A stretch of 64,000 nt of DNA from Flavitalea plasmicola (GTDB taxonomy: Bacteria; Bacteroidota; Bacteroidia; Chitinophagales; Chitinophagaceae): assembly GCF_030546645.1 (NCBI RefSeq), contig NZ_JAUOTO010000001.1, positions 496,001 to 560,000 of the forward strand, read 5' to 3'. Position numbers and translations under genes: made by a program. Under the pieces are notes generated by a model. That model ran no database searches. It was not told the DNA's origin and saw nothing but the letters and a program-made list of their open reading frames with translations. Positions within the stretch are counted from its first letter, which is position 1. Each line of letters starts with the position of its first letter. Below, one piece after another: positions 35,367 through 44,528 of the stretch.

Positions 35367-36893
35367 TTATTTCTTCACATAAGGGCTCAACCCTAAGCGC
35401 TGCGCGCTACTGTTACCAGGCTGTCCGACTTTTGTAGGCAGGTCCGGCAAGGCGGGATCGTTGGAGTTATTACATTTACCTGCCAGCTGGCAGTCGATCC
35501 AATACATGAGGTCCCGGTCCATTTTTATCAGGTCATAGATCCAGTCGGCCTTCTTTTTAAAGTTTGTCGGGTTTAAGGCCGCTTTGAGCCCGGCATTAAT
35601 ACGTTCCTGCGCAGCTTTTTCATTCAGATATTCGTCATAGTCTTTGAGCTTGTCAGCTTCGTCCAACCTTTTGGCCCAGTCGATAGCTTCTTTGGCCTGA
35701 TCATATCGCTGCTTTGCGTCTTTGTATCTGGCATATGCATCACTCCAGCTGATGTTCTCTTTAGCCTGCAGAGGTTTTGAACCTTCATTTTCCTCAAAAA
35801 AAGGAGCGCCCGGCTGCGGGGCCTGTGTAGATATGGCTCCGAAGGAATGGGAGAGATCATCCAATGCCCCGCGGAGTATCCAACCCTTGTTGCTGAGGGA
35901 TTCCGTGATCCCTTTATCCGTATTTGTATAGGTAAAGCGCTTAAATCGCCAAATGGGCACCGATGCATGTTCCTTGCTTGTTAGGACATCGGCGCCTGGA
36001 TCATCGTCATATTCGATGGCTACTTTTTCTGCACTTCTTTCAAAGGAGATGATCCTGCCTTTATCGTCTTTCTTCACAGAAAAATTGCCGGGCCTATAGA
36101 TCTCCAGGTCTGTCGTGGTATAGTTCCTGGGGAACACCCGGATAAAAAAGCCATTGCCGATGTAGGACCACAGCCCCTCCCTGATATCGAGACTACCCAG
36201 GCCTGTAGGCGGTACACCCGCCTTTACCGCCACTTTTTCGATGTCATCATAGCTCATCTGTGCGCTATTCATTTTGTTCCGCAGGGACTCGTAAGTTTCG
36301 ACCATATCTTTCAACGGCGAGGGCACCAGCTTTTCAGCGGCATGATCTATTTTCACCTGCATTTGGACCAGGTCCCTTTCCGTTAGCAACGGTTTTACCC
36401 GTACCTGAAAGTCTGCCGGAAAATCGGTGAATTTATTGCCTGCTTCTATGCCCCAGATCAACAATTGCACATCCTGTTGGCTTATCTCGGGATGATCCGC
36501 TGACCTTTCCAATAGGGCGCTGATCAGGGATGCGCGATTGCCTTTCAACCGGGCGACCTGGTATCCGCTGCCCTTTGTCGCTTCATGGGTTCCGGCATGT
36601 AAGCAATACGAGCGTATAGTAGTCCGGTAATATCCTGGCCTGAGATGGAAGGATACCAGCGAGTCCGCCTGTGCCGGGTCGAAATCTGCGTTATTCAGTA
36701 TCCTGAAGGCCGGTAAGGAATCTTTTATGGAAGTGGTGATGGCTGCGCCGGGTTTCCAGCTGGCATTGTCCACCCCCGGGGCGAGCTTATTGAGCTTTTC
36801 GAGGATCTTATTGGACTTGATCAACTGTGCGTGGGCGAGAGAGGCGGTCAATAGCAGCAAAAAAAGAACGAAAGGTCTAAGGCGATAGGTCAT
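35367..36893 (-). CDS. Large exported protein of unknown function
   Basis: A 508-residue protein that I do not recognise. A signal peptide is clear (residues 1-22, ending AHAQ). The mature part contains YCLHAGTHEATKGSGYQVARL (about residues 95-115), then SADHPEISQQDVQLLIWGIE (about 130-150), which look conserved and helical, and a middle beta-rich part with DLEIYRPGNFSV. The last third has a charged coiled-coil-like stretch (YARYKDAKQRYDQAKEAIDW, about 388-407). A single-cysteine pair DCQLAGKCN is near the C-terminus. There are no membrane helices after the signal, so it is periplasmic or secreted. It lies 74 bases downstream of the next exported-protein gene and may be co-transcribed with it. 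Confidence 0.75.
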   Translation of the reverse strand: MTYRLRPFVLFLLLLTASLAHAQLIKSNKILEKLNKLAPGVDNASWKPGAAITTSIKDSLPAFRILNNADFDPAQADSLVSFHLRPGYYRTTIRSYCLHAGTHEATKGSGYQVARLKGNRASLISALLERSADHPEISQQDVQLLIWGIEAGNKFTDFPADFQVRVKPLLTERDLVQMQVKIDHAAEKLVPSPLKDMVETYESLRNKMNSAQMSYDDIEKVAVKAGVPPTGLGSLDIREGLWSYIGNGFFIRVFPRNYTTTDLEIYRPGNFSVKKDDKGRIISFERSAEKVAIEYDDDPGADVLTSKEHASVPIWRFKRFTYTNTDKGITESLSNKGWILRGALDDLSHSFGAISTQAPQPGAPFFEENEGSKPLQAKENISWSDAYARYKDAKQRYDQAKEAIDWAKRLDEADKLKDYDEYLNEKAAQERINAGLKAALNPTNFKKKADWIYDLIKMDRDLMYWIDCQLAGKCNNSNDPALPDLPTKVGQPGNSSAQRLGLSPYVKK

Positions 36894-36967
36894 GTTGGTG
36901 CATTTAGGTCAGATGCCAACCCATGCAATTAAAGTGCCATTTTCTCCTATACGAGTGTGGAAGTCCG

Positions 36968-37996
36968 TTACATTTTTGTGATCAGCAGCCGGGTAGTACC
37001 GGTTGTAGATGGGACAGCGGTTAAACTGTTGGTGACAACCATGATCTGAACCACATCGCCGGCGCTCAGGGGATACAAAGTGCTGACACTGGCAGTGCTG
37101 GTAGTGGCGTATGAACCAGGGAAGGTGACCGAGCCAGTGCCGGAGGCACCAGTGAACACATCGGTCCCATTGACATTGATGGCCAGGAATCGCGCTCCTG
37201 TACCTGAAAGGTTCGCAGAAGCTGAAATATTATACAAGCCGCCGGCTGCCGCTGTAAAGGAGCCGGTCGACGTATTCATCTGGCTGCTTACATTGGTGGT
37301 GGCGGAATTGAAGATTACAACGCTTTCCGTGGTCCCCGAATAGCTCGCACTATTGGTTAAAGTGCCATGGAATTGAACCGCCGCACCTACCGTTGACCAC
37401 TGCATGGAGCCACTGTCGACATTGTTGCTGGTGGCAAGGGTGAGCGCCTGTCCCACCGAACCGACTATGGCAGGTAATACATAGTTGCCATTGTTGGCCA
37501 CCGATGGGGCTCTGAGACCTACATATTGGGTGCCGGTTCCGCTGGGCTCCTGGAGCCGGATATCCCTCGCATTATTATCGCTATTGGTCATGGCAATACG
37601 CGAATTCGAGACGATCAGGAAGGTGCCGGCGAAAGTCTGGTTGGCTGTCCAGGTGTTGGCGTTGGCAAGATTGATACCCAGCGGACTGGCGGGCGCGCCA
37701 GTCCCCGTAAGCGTAGCGTTCCTGGTAACAGTCGTTGCTCCGTAGGCCACCCATGCGCTCCCATTGTAGTAATAAAAGCCGGGGGTGCCATCCGTTTGGT
37801 ATACCAGGAGCCCTGTAGCAGGACTTGCAATGGCGGTGCGCTGGGCGGTGGTCATCCGGGGCGGCAACAGACCCTGGCTGGTGCTGGTAAGATCCAGTAT
37901 GGATGATGCGTCCGGAGCGGTGGTGCCAATGCCCACCTGCGCAAAAGCAGCACAGGAGAAAGCAAGGAACGCAAACGGGAAAAGCAACTTCTTCAT
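36968..37996 (-). CDS. Exported fibre-like protein with C1q/TNF-like C-terminal domain
   Basis: A 342-residue exported protein. Signal peptide about 1-19 (ending AAFAQ). The start of the mature protein, [29 protein letters not shown], is the standard N-terminal module of Bacteroidota tail-fibre-like surface proteins, followed by [23 protein letters not shown] repetitive Thr/Asn/Ser-rich stalk (about 90-200) leads to a predicted jelly-roll of the C1q/TNF kind (about 205-342; [25 protein letters not shown], ending LLITKM). Such proteins are thought to be trimeric surface adhesins; the partner is unknown. No T9SS C-terminal sorting domain is visible. Confidence 0.82.
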   Translation of the reverse strand: MKKLLFPFAFLAFSCAAFAQVGIGTTAPDASSILDLTSTSQGLLPPRMTTAQRTAIASPATGLLVYQTDGTPGFYYYNGSAWVAYGATTVTRNATLTGTGAPASPLGINLANANTWTANQTFAGTFLIVSNSRIAMTNSDNNARDIRLQEPSGTGTQYVGLRAPSVANNGNYVLPAIVGSVGQALTLATSNNVDSGSMQWSTVGAAVQFHGTLTNSASYSGTTESVVIFNSATTNVSSQMNTSTGSFTAAAGGLYNISASANLSGTGARFLAINVNGTDVFTGASGTGSVTFPGSYATTSTASVSTLYPLSAGDVVQIMVVTNSLTAVPSTTGTTRLLITKM

Positions 37997-38250
37997 TGCA
38001 AAAGATTTTGTGGTCTTTTAAATGCGAAGCATGTTGTATTGGGTAATCTTGTTGCGGAAGGTGCTGTACGGGCAATAGCGAGATGCTGGTTGATCTGCGC
38101 TATGCCGCTAAGGGATACAAATATCGAGTTTATTTTTGATCTGCCAAATTTCGATGATCCCACCAAATAGTAGCTTTCGTAAAAAGGAAAGCTAATGACT
38201 TCCACGCCGGTGATGGATGGAAGATCTGCGCTGTAAGAAAGAAAATAAAA

Positions 38251-38264
38251 TGCAATCGGTTGCA
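38251..38264. promoter_or_regulatory. LacI/GalR-type operator-like site
   Basis: TGCAATCGGTTGCA is a near-palindrome with 5-base arms TGCAA/TTGCA and a central CG step, the usual LacI/GalR format. Its half-site differs from the one next to the local LacI gene (GAGAA), so a different, unlinked regulator is more likely. It overlaps the proposed -33 element of the GH43 promoter, which would suit repression. Confidence 0.6.
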
Positions 38265-38289
38265 ATTTTGGGTATTTTCTATATATTTA
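38260..38289 (+). promoter_or_regulatory. Candidate promoter of the GH43 gene
   Basis: TTG at 38260-38262 and TATATTTA at 38282-38289 are 19 bases apart. This fits the Bacteroidota housekeeping pattern TTG-N19-TAnnTTTG with one mismatch. Transcription would start about 38296, giving a leader of about 20 bases before the GH43 start. Confidence 0.5.
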
Positions 38290-38314
38290 CCCAATACTAA
38301 ACGATTGTATGGTT

Positions 38315-39400
38315 ATGAAAGCATCACTATTTGCAATAATCGGACTGGTGATAATCGCCGGCTGCGGCCAGCCCGCCGAACAGACATCGACCCCTGCCAA
38401 AGACACCACAGCGCCCGTTAAGGAACAGAAACACTATCTGTCCCAGCCCCTGGTCAGCCATATTTACACCGCCGATCCTTCGGCCCATGTATTTAACGGA
38501 CGTATTTATATCTACCCTTCTCACGATACGGCGACAGGGATTCCCGAAGATGACCTGGGGAGCCATTTCGATATGCGGGATTTTCACATCCTCTCTATGG
38601 ATTCGGTAGGCGGCAAGGTCACCGATCATGGAGTGGCGCTGGATATCCGCCATATTCCCTGGGCCGGCCGGCAGTTATGGGCGCCGGATGCGGCGTTTGC
38701 GAACAATACCTATTTTCTTTACTTTCCCGTGAAGGATAAAAAGGATGTTTTTCACATCGGCGTAGCTACGAGTGATAAGCCCGAGGGGCCTTTCACAGCA
38801 GAAAAGACCCCCATCAAAGGAAGTTACAGCATCGACCCCTGTGTTTTCAGGGACGAGGACGGCAGCTATTATATGTATTTCGGCGGTATCTGGGGTGGAC
38901 AGCTGCAGCGGTGGAATGATAATAAATATGACTCCACAAAAGGCAACCGAAAACCGCAGGAACTGGCAATACTGCCCAGGATGGCAAAGATCGGCGCGGA
39001 TATGAAAAGCTTTTCCGGACCCGTACAGGAGGTAAAGATCCTGGATGAAAAAGGGCAGCCTTTTCACGAGAAGGACAATGACAAACGTTTTTTCGAGGCC
39101 TCATGGATGTTCAGGTACAACGGGAAATATTACTTCTCGTACTCCACAGGCGACACGCATAATATCTGTTACGCCATTGGCGATAGCCCGTATGGTCCGT
39201 TTACTTACAAAGGCATTATCTTAAATCCCGTGGAAGGCTGGACCAGCCATCACTCCATCATCGAAAAGGATGGCAAATGGTATCTCTTCTATCACGATGT
39301 TCAGCTTTCCGGGAAGACATATCTCCGGAATGTGAAGGTGACGGAGCTGCATTTCAACGCGGATGGGAGCATCCGGACGGTGACGGCCATGAAGGATTAG
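38315..39400 (+). CDS. GH43-family glycoside hydrolase lipoprotein
   Basis: A 361-residue lipoprotein (363 if ATG 38309 is used). The signal and lipobox are IIAGCG, cysteine at about residue 17. Residues about 45-355 form a five-bladed beta-propeller of the GH43 family. Candidate catalytic residues are the base Asp in TADPSAHVFNGRIYIYPSHD, the pKa-modulating Asp in SIDPCVFRDEDG and the acid Glu in FFEASWMFRYNGKY. The family acts on arabinans, xylans and galactans; the subfamily and substrate are not readable here. It stands alone, between divergent and co-directional unrelated genes, with its own operator-like promoter. Confidence 0.9.
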   Translation: MKASLFAIIGLVIIAGCGQPAEQTSTPAKDTTAPVKEQKHYLSQPLVSHIYTADPSAHVFNGRIYIYPSHDTATGIPEDDLGSHFDMRDFHILSMDSVGGKVTDHGVALDIRHIPWAGRQLWAPDAAFANNTYFLYFPVKDKKDVFHIGVATSDKPEGPFTAEKTPIKGSYSIDPCVFRDEDGSYYMYFGGIWGGQLQRWNDNKYDSTKGNRKPQELAILPRMAKIGADMKSFSGPVQEVKILDEKGQPFHEKDNDKRFFEASWMFRYNGKYYFSYSTGDTHNICYAIGDSPYGPFTYKGIILNPVEGWTSHHSIIEKDGKWYLFYHDVQLSGKTYLRNVKVTELHFNADGSIRTVTAMKD

Positions 39401-39448
39401 CGGTCAGAACTGCTTATTTTTGCGTTCAACCAATAATCAGCATAGGCA

Positions 39449-39661
39449 ATGAACGGCCAATACAGGAAAGATATTCATCCCGGACTGGAAGTAGCGATCA
39501 TCCTGAAGAAAGATCAAAGGAACGGTAAACTGACGTACGGTGTAGTAAAAGACATCCTGACGTCCGCCGCTTTTCATTCCCGGGGGATAAAGGTGCGCCT
39601 GGAAGACGGGCAGGTAGGCAGAGTGGCGGCAACCGATGTGGTCGACCCGGATGGTGAATGA
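39449..39661 (+). CDS. YwbE-family protein (DUF2196)
   Basis: A 70-residue soluble protein. The pattern YRKDIHPGLEVAIILKKDQR, followed by GKLTYGVVKDILTSAAFHSRGIKVRLEDGQVGRV, is the YwbE/DUF2196 signature, a small beta-barrel of unknown biochemical role. It starts 48 bases after GH43 and ends 6 bases before the DUF1810 gene, so those two small genes are probably co-transcribed. No signal or membrane segment is present. Confidence 0.88.
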   Translation: MNGQYRKDIHPGLEVAIILKKDQRNGKLTYGVVKDILTSAAFHSRGIKVRLEDGQVGRVAATDVVDPDGE

Positions 39662-39667
39662 TTATTT

Positions 39668-40090
39668 ATGAAAAATAATGATCTGAACAGGTTCATCGAT
39701 GCGCAACAGCATGACTATGCGATAGCCCTCCAGGAAATAAAAAATGGCAGGAAGCGAAGTCATTGGATGTGGTATATCTTCCCACAGGTGCAGGGACTCG
39801 GCTTCAGTGAAATGTCAAGACGTTATGCCATCAACGATCTGGAGGAGGCGGTCGCCTACCTCGCTGACCCTGTATTGGGACAACGGCTGGTCGAGATCTC
39901 CGGAGCGTTACTTGACCTGCAGGGTGCGGACGCAGGAGCCATATTTGGAAACCCCGATGATATGAAACTCCGCTCTTCTATGACCTTATTCGCATCGGTC
40001 CCCGGCGCCAATCCTGTCTTCGATAAGGTTCTCCAAAAGTTCTTCAAAGGTGTAAAAGATATAAAAACCCTGCGATTGTTAGGCCTGTGA
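39668..40090 (+). CDS. DUF1810 family protein
   Basis: A 140-residue cytosolic protein. Motifs typical of DUF1810 are LNRFIDAQQHDYAIALQEIK at the start, then RSHWMWYIFPQVQGLG (about 33-48) and DDMKLRSSMTLFA (about 97-109). The family contains ADP-ribosyl-binding-like folds in some analyses, but no reaction is established. It follows YwbE by 6 bases. A gap of 108 bases without an obvious gene separates it from the ECF sigma factor. Confidence 0.9.
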   Translation: MKNNDLNRFIDAQQHDYAIALQEIKNGRKRSHWMWYIFPQVQGLGFSEMSRRYAINDLEEAVAYLADPVLGQRLVEISGALLDLQGADAGAIFGNPDDMKLRSSMTLFASVPGANPVFDKVLQKFFKGVKDIKTLRLLGL

Positions 40091-40198
40091 GCCCCTGAAA
40101 AAAGGATGCGTTATGTACCCGAAAGATGCTGCTGAAATGTTAAAACCATTTCAATAGTATTGTGCAAATGAAAATAATGATCTTACTTGGACGCATAA

Positions 40199-40777
40199 AT
40201 GATCTCATCCGACGGCGAAAAAATACTATTTCAACAGGCAGCAGAAGGTAATGAGCAGGCATTTGGCGCCTTGTTCAATTTGTTTCTCCCCAGACTTTAT
40301 CCTTTTATCATAAAGCTTACAAGATCTGAATCTGCCGTGCAGGAGATCATCCAGGAAACCTTCATCAAGGCGTGGTTAAACAGGGACAAGCTGGCCGAAA
40401 TGGAAAACCCCGGCGGCTGGTTGTTCAGGGTCGCTTCCAATAAATGTTATGATCATCTGCGTGCGCGCGTATTAAATGATAAATTCTTTAAACCCATTAC
40501 TACGGACCCCGAACAACAAAACGCTCCCCACGAATGGCTGGATGCAAAAGAGCTGATGCGCCTGGTGGGAGAGGCCGTGCATACCTTACCGGCGCAGCGT
40601 AAAAAGATCTACCTGATGAGCCGGGAACAGGGCAAAACCATCCCGGAAATTGCCGCGGCGCTCCAGATTTCTCCCCATACAGTTAAAAACGCGCTTGTCA
40701 CATCATTGAAGCTCATACGCGAATACCTCGCCAGGCACGGCGTGATCTTTTTTATATTAAATTTTTTCCTCTTCTGA
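40199..40777 (+). CDS. ECF RNA polymerase sigma-70 factor
   Basis: A 192-residue ECF sigma factor with the sigma-2 region (LYPFIIKLTRSESAVQEIIQETFIKAWLNR, about 35-64, with the -10-binding segment) and sigma-4 helix-turn-helix (KTIPEIAAALQISPHTVKNAL, about 142-162). The C-terminal tail is strongly hydrophobic (VIFFILNFFLF), which is common in Bacteroidota ECF factors paired with FecR. It directs transcription of the adjacent TonB-receptor gene set. FecR follows after 81 bases. Activation should come from the receptor through FecR. Confidence 0.92.
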   Translation: MISSDGEKILFQQAAEGNEQAFGALFNLFLPRLYPFIIKLTRSESAVQEIIQETFIKAWLNRDKLAEMENPGGWLFRVASNKCYDHLRARVLNDKFFKPITTDPEQQNAPHEWLDAKELMRLVGEAVHTLPAQRKKIYLMSREQGKTIPEIAAALQISPHTVKNALVTSLKLIREYLARHGVIFFILNFFLF

Positions 40778-40858
40778 TAAAAAATTGTTGATCCCGATAG
40801 TCCTAACCATCCGCTCAACCGTTTAGTGACAGCGCCCAGGCATAAAAGGGCAAAAAAA

Positions 40859-41869
40859 ATGGATCAACAGCGCCTGAATTATTTATTGCAGCAGTACATG
40901 GCTGAAAGTGCAACCGCAGAGGAACTGGAGGAGCTTTCAACTATGGTAAGGTCTGATGCCCACAGCGACTTATTTAAGTCCCTGCTGGCGGAAATGATGC
41001 ATAAAGAGGCTCCCGCTTTCCCGGCGGACAGAGAACGTTGGCAGCAAATGCAACAGGATATCATGCAGGCCGACAGACATAGTGTTCAGCCGCAGCATGC
41101 TGCCCCTGCCAGGGTTGTTAAATTATACCGATGGTCTGCCGCGGCAGCTGTCCTCTTCTTGATAGGATTAGGAGGATACTTTTGGGCGGATCAAAGGCAC
41201 AGCCGTCTTTTGTCGGCTGCTGAAACGACCATTCGGGATAGTGTCATTTCAACCGCACGGGGCGAACAACGCGGGGTAATATTGCCTGACGGCAGCCAGG
41301 TATGGCTTAACTCGGCATCTTCCATCCGTTTTCCCGTCTCTTTTGCCAGTTCAGAACGGGCAGTGGAACTTTCCGGCGAAGGATTCTTTGATGTAAAAAA
41401 CGCCGGCAGGCTGCCTTTCGTCATTCACTCCGGCGCCATCACGACCACGGTATTGGGAACAGCTTTTGATATCACGGCCTATCCGCAGCAGAAAACCATG
41501 ATGGTTGCCGTTCAAAGCGGAAAAGTAAAAGTGGAGGCCGGCAGCAGGCTGCTGGCGGTGCTGGAAAAAGGTCGCCAGGTGAAGGTCATTTCGGACACCG
41601 TCTCCCTGCTACGGAACCTCGATACCTTATCCATCGCAGCCTGGAGGACAGGCAACCTGATCTATAAAGACGAATGCGTGGAAGACATCGCTGCCGATCT
41701 GCAAAGAGCCTTTAAGGACTCCATCTCGATAAAAAACTCCTCGTTGAAGCAAACAATGATCACCCTTTCATTCAATAAACGCGATGGGTTGCAGCATGCG
41801 CTCGAAATGATCTCCCGGACGACGGACAGCCGGCTCTCCAGGAAGAATGGAATTTTCACAATTGAATAA
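40859..41869 (+). CDS. FecR-family anti-sigma factor
   Basis: A 336-residue inner-membrane anti-sigma factor. The cytoplasmic N-terminus (about 1-90) is helical and binds the sigma factor, a transmembrane helix lies at about 95-115 (SAAAAVLFLIGLGGYFW), and the periplasmic FecR domain (about 140-240; RGEQRGVILPDGSQVWLNSA) is followed by a DUF4974 domain (about 255-336). ATG 40859 is preferred to a GTG at 40826 because it gives the standard start MDQQRLNYLLQQY. It receives the signal from the STN domain of the receptor, 21 bases downstream. Confidence 0.92.
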   Translation: MDQQRLNYLLQQYMAESATAEELEELSTMVRSDAHSDLFKSLLAEMMHKEAPAFPADRERWQQMQQDIMQADRHSVQPQHAAPARVVKLYRWSAAAAVLFLIGLGGYFWADQRHSRLLSAAETTIRDSVISTARGEQRGVILPDGSQVWLNSASSIRFPVSFASSERAVELSGEGFFDVKNAGRLPFVIHSGAITTTVLGTAFDITAYPQQKTMMVAVQSGKVKVEAGSRLLAVLEKGRQVKVISDTVSLLRNLDTLSIAAWRTGNLIYKDECVEDIAADLQRAFKDSISIKNSSLKQTMITLSFNKRDGLQHALEMISRTTDSRLSRKNGIFTIE

Positions 41870-41890
41870 TAATGCCCGACAAACTCCCTT

Positions 41891-44518
41891 ATGAACCGAA
41901 TCACACCAGCGCTGGCTTTTTTGCTATGCGCCTTATTGAGCACCCAAAGCACCCATGCCCAGGACCTAAACAAGGTCATCATTGACCTCGAATTGAAAGA
42001 CGCTTCACTTGCTGAGGCCTTTACTAAGATAGAATCACTCACTTCATTCAGATTTACCTACAAGACGGAAGACATAGCCGGTGTAAAAGGCATCTCTTTC
42101 CGGCTGCGGCAGGTCTCCCTCAAAAAGGTGCTGACTGAGCTGCTGGGCCGCACGCCCTTGCATTACGAACAGTCTAAACTATATATCCTGATAAAAAAGA
42201 TCCCCGGACATTCTTCGCGCGGTCTGACCCTGTATGGTTTTGTGACATCCGGTCAATCAGGAGAGACTTTGACAGGCGCCACTATCAGCATCTCCGGCGA
42301 AAAGACCTACTTTACCACTACCAATACCTATGGATTTTATTCATTGACGGCGCCTGCCGGCACATATCAGCTCAACTGCTCCTACATAGGCCTCGCGGAA
42401 TATGATAAGAAGTTAGACCTTCAGGAGACATCCAGGAACAATATCGAGCTGGCTGGAAAAGAACACAATGATCTGCAGACCGTCATTGTGGCTACCGCCA
42501 GCAATAAAAGTAACATAAGAAGACCCATCACCGGCAGTCACCGCCTGGATATTGCCGAGATCAAAAAGATCGCCATGGCGGGCGGCGAGCCGGATGTGTT
42601 AAAGAGCCTGCAGTTCCTGCCGGGTATCCAGACTTCCAACGAAGGGACCACGAATGTATCCGTCAGAGGCGGCTCGTATGACCAGAACCTGGTTTTGCTG
42701 GACGAAGCGCCCGTGTACAATCCCACGCATACACTGGGTTTTTTTTCCGCCTTTAATACAGATGCGATAAAGGATGTTGCGATTTATAAAGGCGTTTTCC
42801 CTACCCAGTATGGCGGACGATTGTCTTCTGTGGTAGATGTGAGGATGAAGGAAGGCAACAGCAAGGAGCAGTCGGTTTCCGGCGGCGTCGGCTTATTGGC
42901 TAGCCGGTTGACCTGGGAGGGTCCGATAAAGAAAGATAAGTCTTCTTTTATGGTTTCCGGCAGGTACAGCAACATCGGCGCCTTATTGAACCTGTCTAAG
43001 AATTTTCATTTCTTGAATTTTCACACCACCAACAGTAGTGTGGCATTTTATGATCTGAATGCAAAGTTCAACCCCATCTTAGGAGATAAAGACCGCCTCT
43101 ATTTATCCGGCTATACAGGTCATGATAATTTTTTTCTCGATCTTATTGACGGATCCCGCCGGATGAAATGGGGAAATACGACCATCAGCGCCCGGTGGAA
43201 CCATGTTTCCAATCCTTCCTTTTTTGCCAATACGTCGCTGCTCTACAGTAATTACAGGTCTTCCAATATCAATCTGGCTGCAGGCGGAAGCTATGAGCTG
43301 CAAGGCCGTCTGCGGGAGATAACCTTAAAGACCGACATGGAATGGATGATGGATCCGAAAAACCTCATTAGGTTCGGAGGAGGTATCACGGGACAGGAGA
43401 TCTCACCGGGCAATATCGTACCCATCGATACCAATGCTGTTGCAAAGGGCGTATCGCTGAAAGATCGCAGGTCTGCCCAGCTCTTCGCCTACATCAGTAA
43501 TGAGCAAAGATTGGGCAAGTGGTTAAGCCTCTCTTATGGGGTCCGGGCGACGGGTTTTGCGACCCTGGGCGATGCGATGGTTTACAGATACAATGCCGAT
43601 ACTACCGCCGTGATCGACAGCGTTCATTACGGCAAAGGAAAAATTGTCAAAGCCTATTTTGGCGCCGAGCCAAGGATCACCGCCAGGCTCTTACTAACCA
43701 ATACAACCTCTTTAAAGCTCTCGTACGGCCGGAATTATCAGTTTCAGCACCTGCTGACAAACGCTTCCGTGGGATTGCCAACGGACATATGGATACCTTC
43801 CGATGCTTATTTTAAACCGCAGTATTCCGATCAGGTTGCTGCCGGCGGTTATAAGACCTTCCGGGACGGCACGTATGAAGGAAGTGTCGAACTCTATTAT
43901 AGAAAATCGCATAATATCATAGATTTCAGGGATAATGCCGAAATATTCCTGAATGAAAAGATCGAGACCCAGGTCCTGACGGGTCAGGCAAAGGGATATG
44001 GGCTTGAATTCCTGTTGAAAAAGAACAAGGGCGCCTCCAATGGATGGATCAGCTATACCTATTCGAGATCTTTGCGCCAGATCAATGGTGTCAATAAGAA
44101 CGAATGGTACCCGGCCAACTACGATCATCGGCACAACCTTTCTCTCGTGTACAACCAATCGGTCAGTAAAAGATTAAGCTTCTCCGCCAACTGGGTATTC
44201 CGCACCGGCGGGCGTACCACTATCCCTGAGGGAAGCTATGTATTCAATGGCAACAGGTTCATGTACTACAGCTCGAGGAATGGATACACCATGCCGTCCT
44301 ACCACAGGCTGGATCTCAGCGTGACTTTACAGGGCCGCCGCAATGACAAGAGGAAATGGCAGGGTGAATGGGTCCTCAGTGTTTATAATGTCTATAACAG
44401 GAAGAATGTCTTCGCTATTTATACCCGCCAGGATGAAATAGATTTTACAGATGTAAAAGCATCCATGGTCTATCTGGTAGGAGCGCTGCCCACTATAACC
44501 TACAATTTTAAATTTTAA
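41891..44518 (+). CDS. STN-type TonB-dependent receptor (FecA-like signalling transducer)
   Basis: An 875-residue outer-membrane receptor. Domain order: signal peptide (about 1-24), STN secretin/TonB N-terminal signalling domain (about 30-100; LKDASLAEAFTKIESLTSFRF), carboxypeptidase-like regulatory domain (about 115-185), plug (about 205-320), and barrel ending in ...TYNFKF. The STN domain explains the linked sigma/FecR genes: ligand binding at the surface should activate the sigma factor. It is not a SusC protein, as it is shorter and has no SusD partner. Instead a DUF4249 lipoprotein gene follows after 10 bases, the usual pairing for this receptor type. Substrate unknown. Confidence 0.92.
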   Translation: MNRITPALAFLLCALLSTQSTHAQDLNKVIIDLELKDASLAEAFTKIESLTSFRFTYKTEDIAGVKGISFRLRQVSLKKVLTELLGRTPLHYEQSKLYILIKKIPGHSSRGLTLYGFVTSGQSGETLTGATISISGEKTYFTTTNTYGFYSLTAPAGTYQLNCSYIGLAEYDKKLDLQETSRNNIELAGKEHNDLQTVIVATASNKSNIRRPITGSHRLDIAEIKKIAMAGGEPDVLKSLQFLPGIQTSNEGTTNVSVRGGSYDQNLVLLDEAPVYNPTHTLGFFSAFNTDAIKDVAIYKGVFPTQYGGRLSSVVDVRMKEGNSKEQSVSGGVGLLASRLTWEGPIKKDKSSFMVSGRYSNIGALLNLSKNFHFLNFHTTNSSVAFYDLNAKFNPILGDKDRLYLSGYTGHDNFFLDLIDGSRRMKWGNTTISARWNHVSNPSFFANTSLLYSNYRSSNINLAAGGSYELQGRLREITLKTDMEWMMDPKNLIRFGGGITGQEISPGNIVPIDTNAVAKGVSLKDRRSAQLFAYISNEQRLGKWLSLSYGVRATGFATLGDAMVYRYNADTTAVIDSVHYGKGKIVKAYFGAEPRITARLLLTNTTSLKLSYGRNYQFQHLLTNASVGLPTDIWIPSDAYFKPQYSDQVAAGGYKTFRDGTYEGSVELYYRKSHNIIDFRDNAEIFLNEKIETQVLTGQAKGYGLEFLLKKNKGASNGWISYTYSRSLRQINGVNKNEWYPANYDHRHNLSLVYNQSVSKRLSFSANWVFRTGGRTTIPEGSYVFNGNRFMYYSSRNGYTMPSYHRLDLSVTLQGRRNDKRKWQGEWVLSVYNVYNRKNVFAIYTRQDEIDFTDVKASMVYLVGALPTITYNFKF

Positions 44519-44528
44519 CCGGCCCAGC

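Larger units (their letters stand above)
37997..38308. other. 312-base divergent intergenic region
   Basis: This is the only gene-free stretch over 300 bases. It separates the minus-strand fibre-like gene from the plus-strand GH43 gene. I see no convincing small gene or RNA in it. The GH43-proximal 60 bases hold a LacI-like operator overlapping a Bacteroidota-type promoter (given separately). A second TAnnTTTG-like element (TATTTTTG, 38131-38138) lacks a partner -33 element. Confidence 0.7.
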
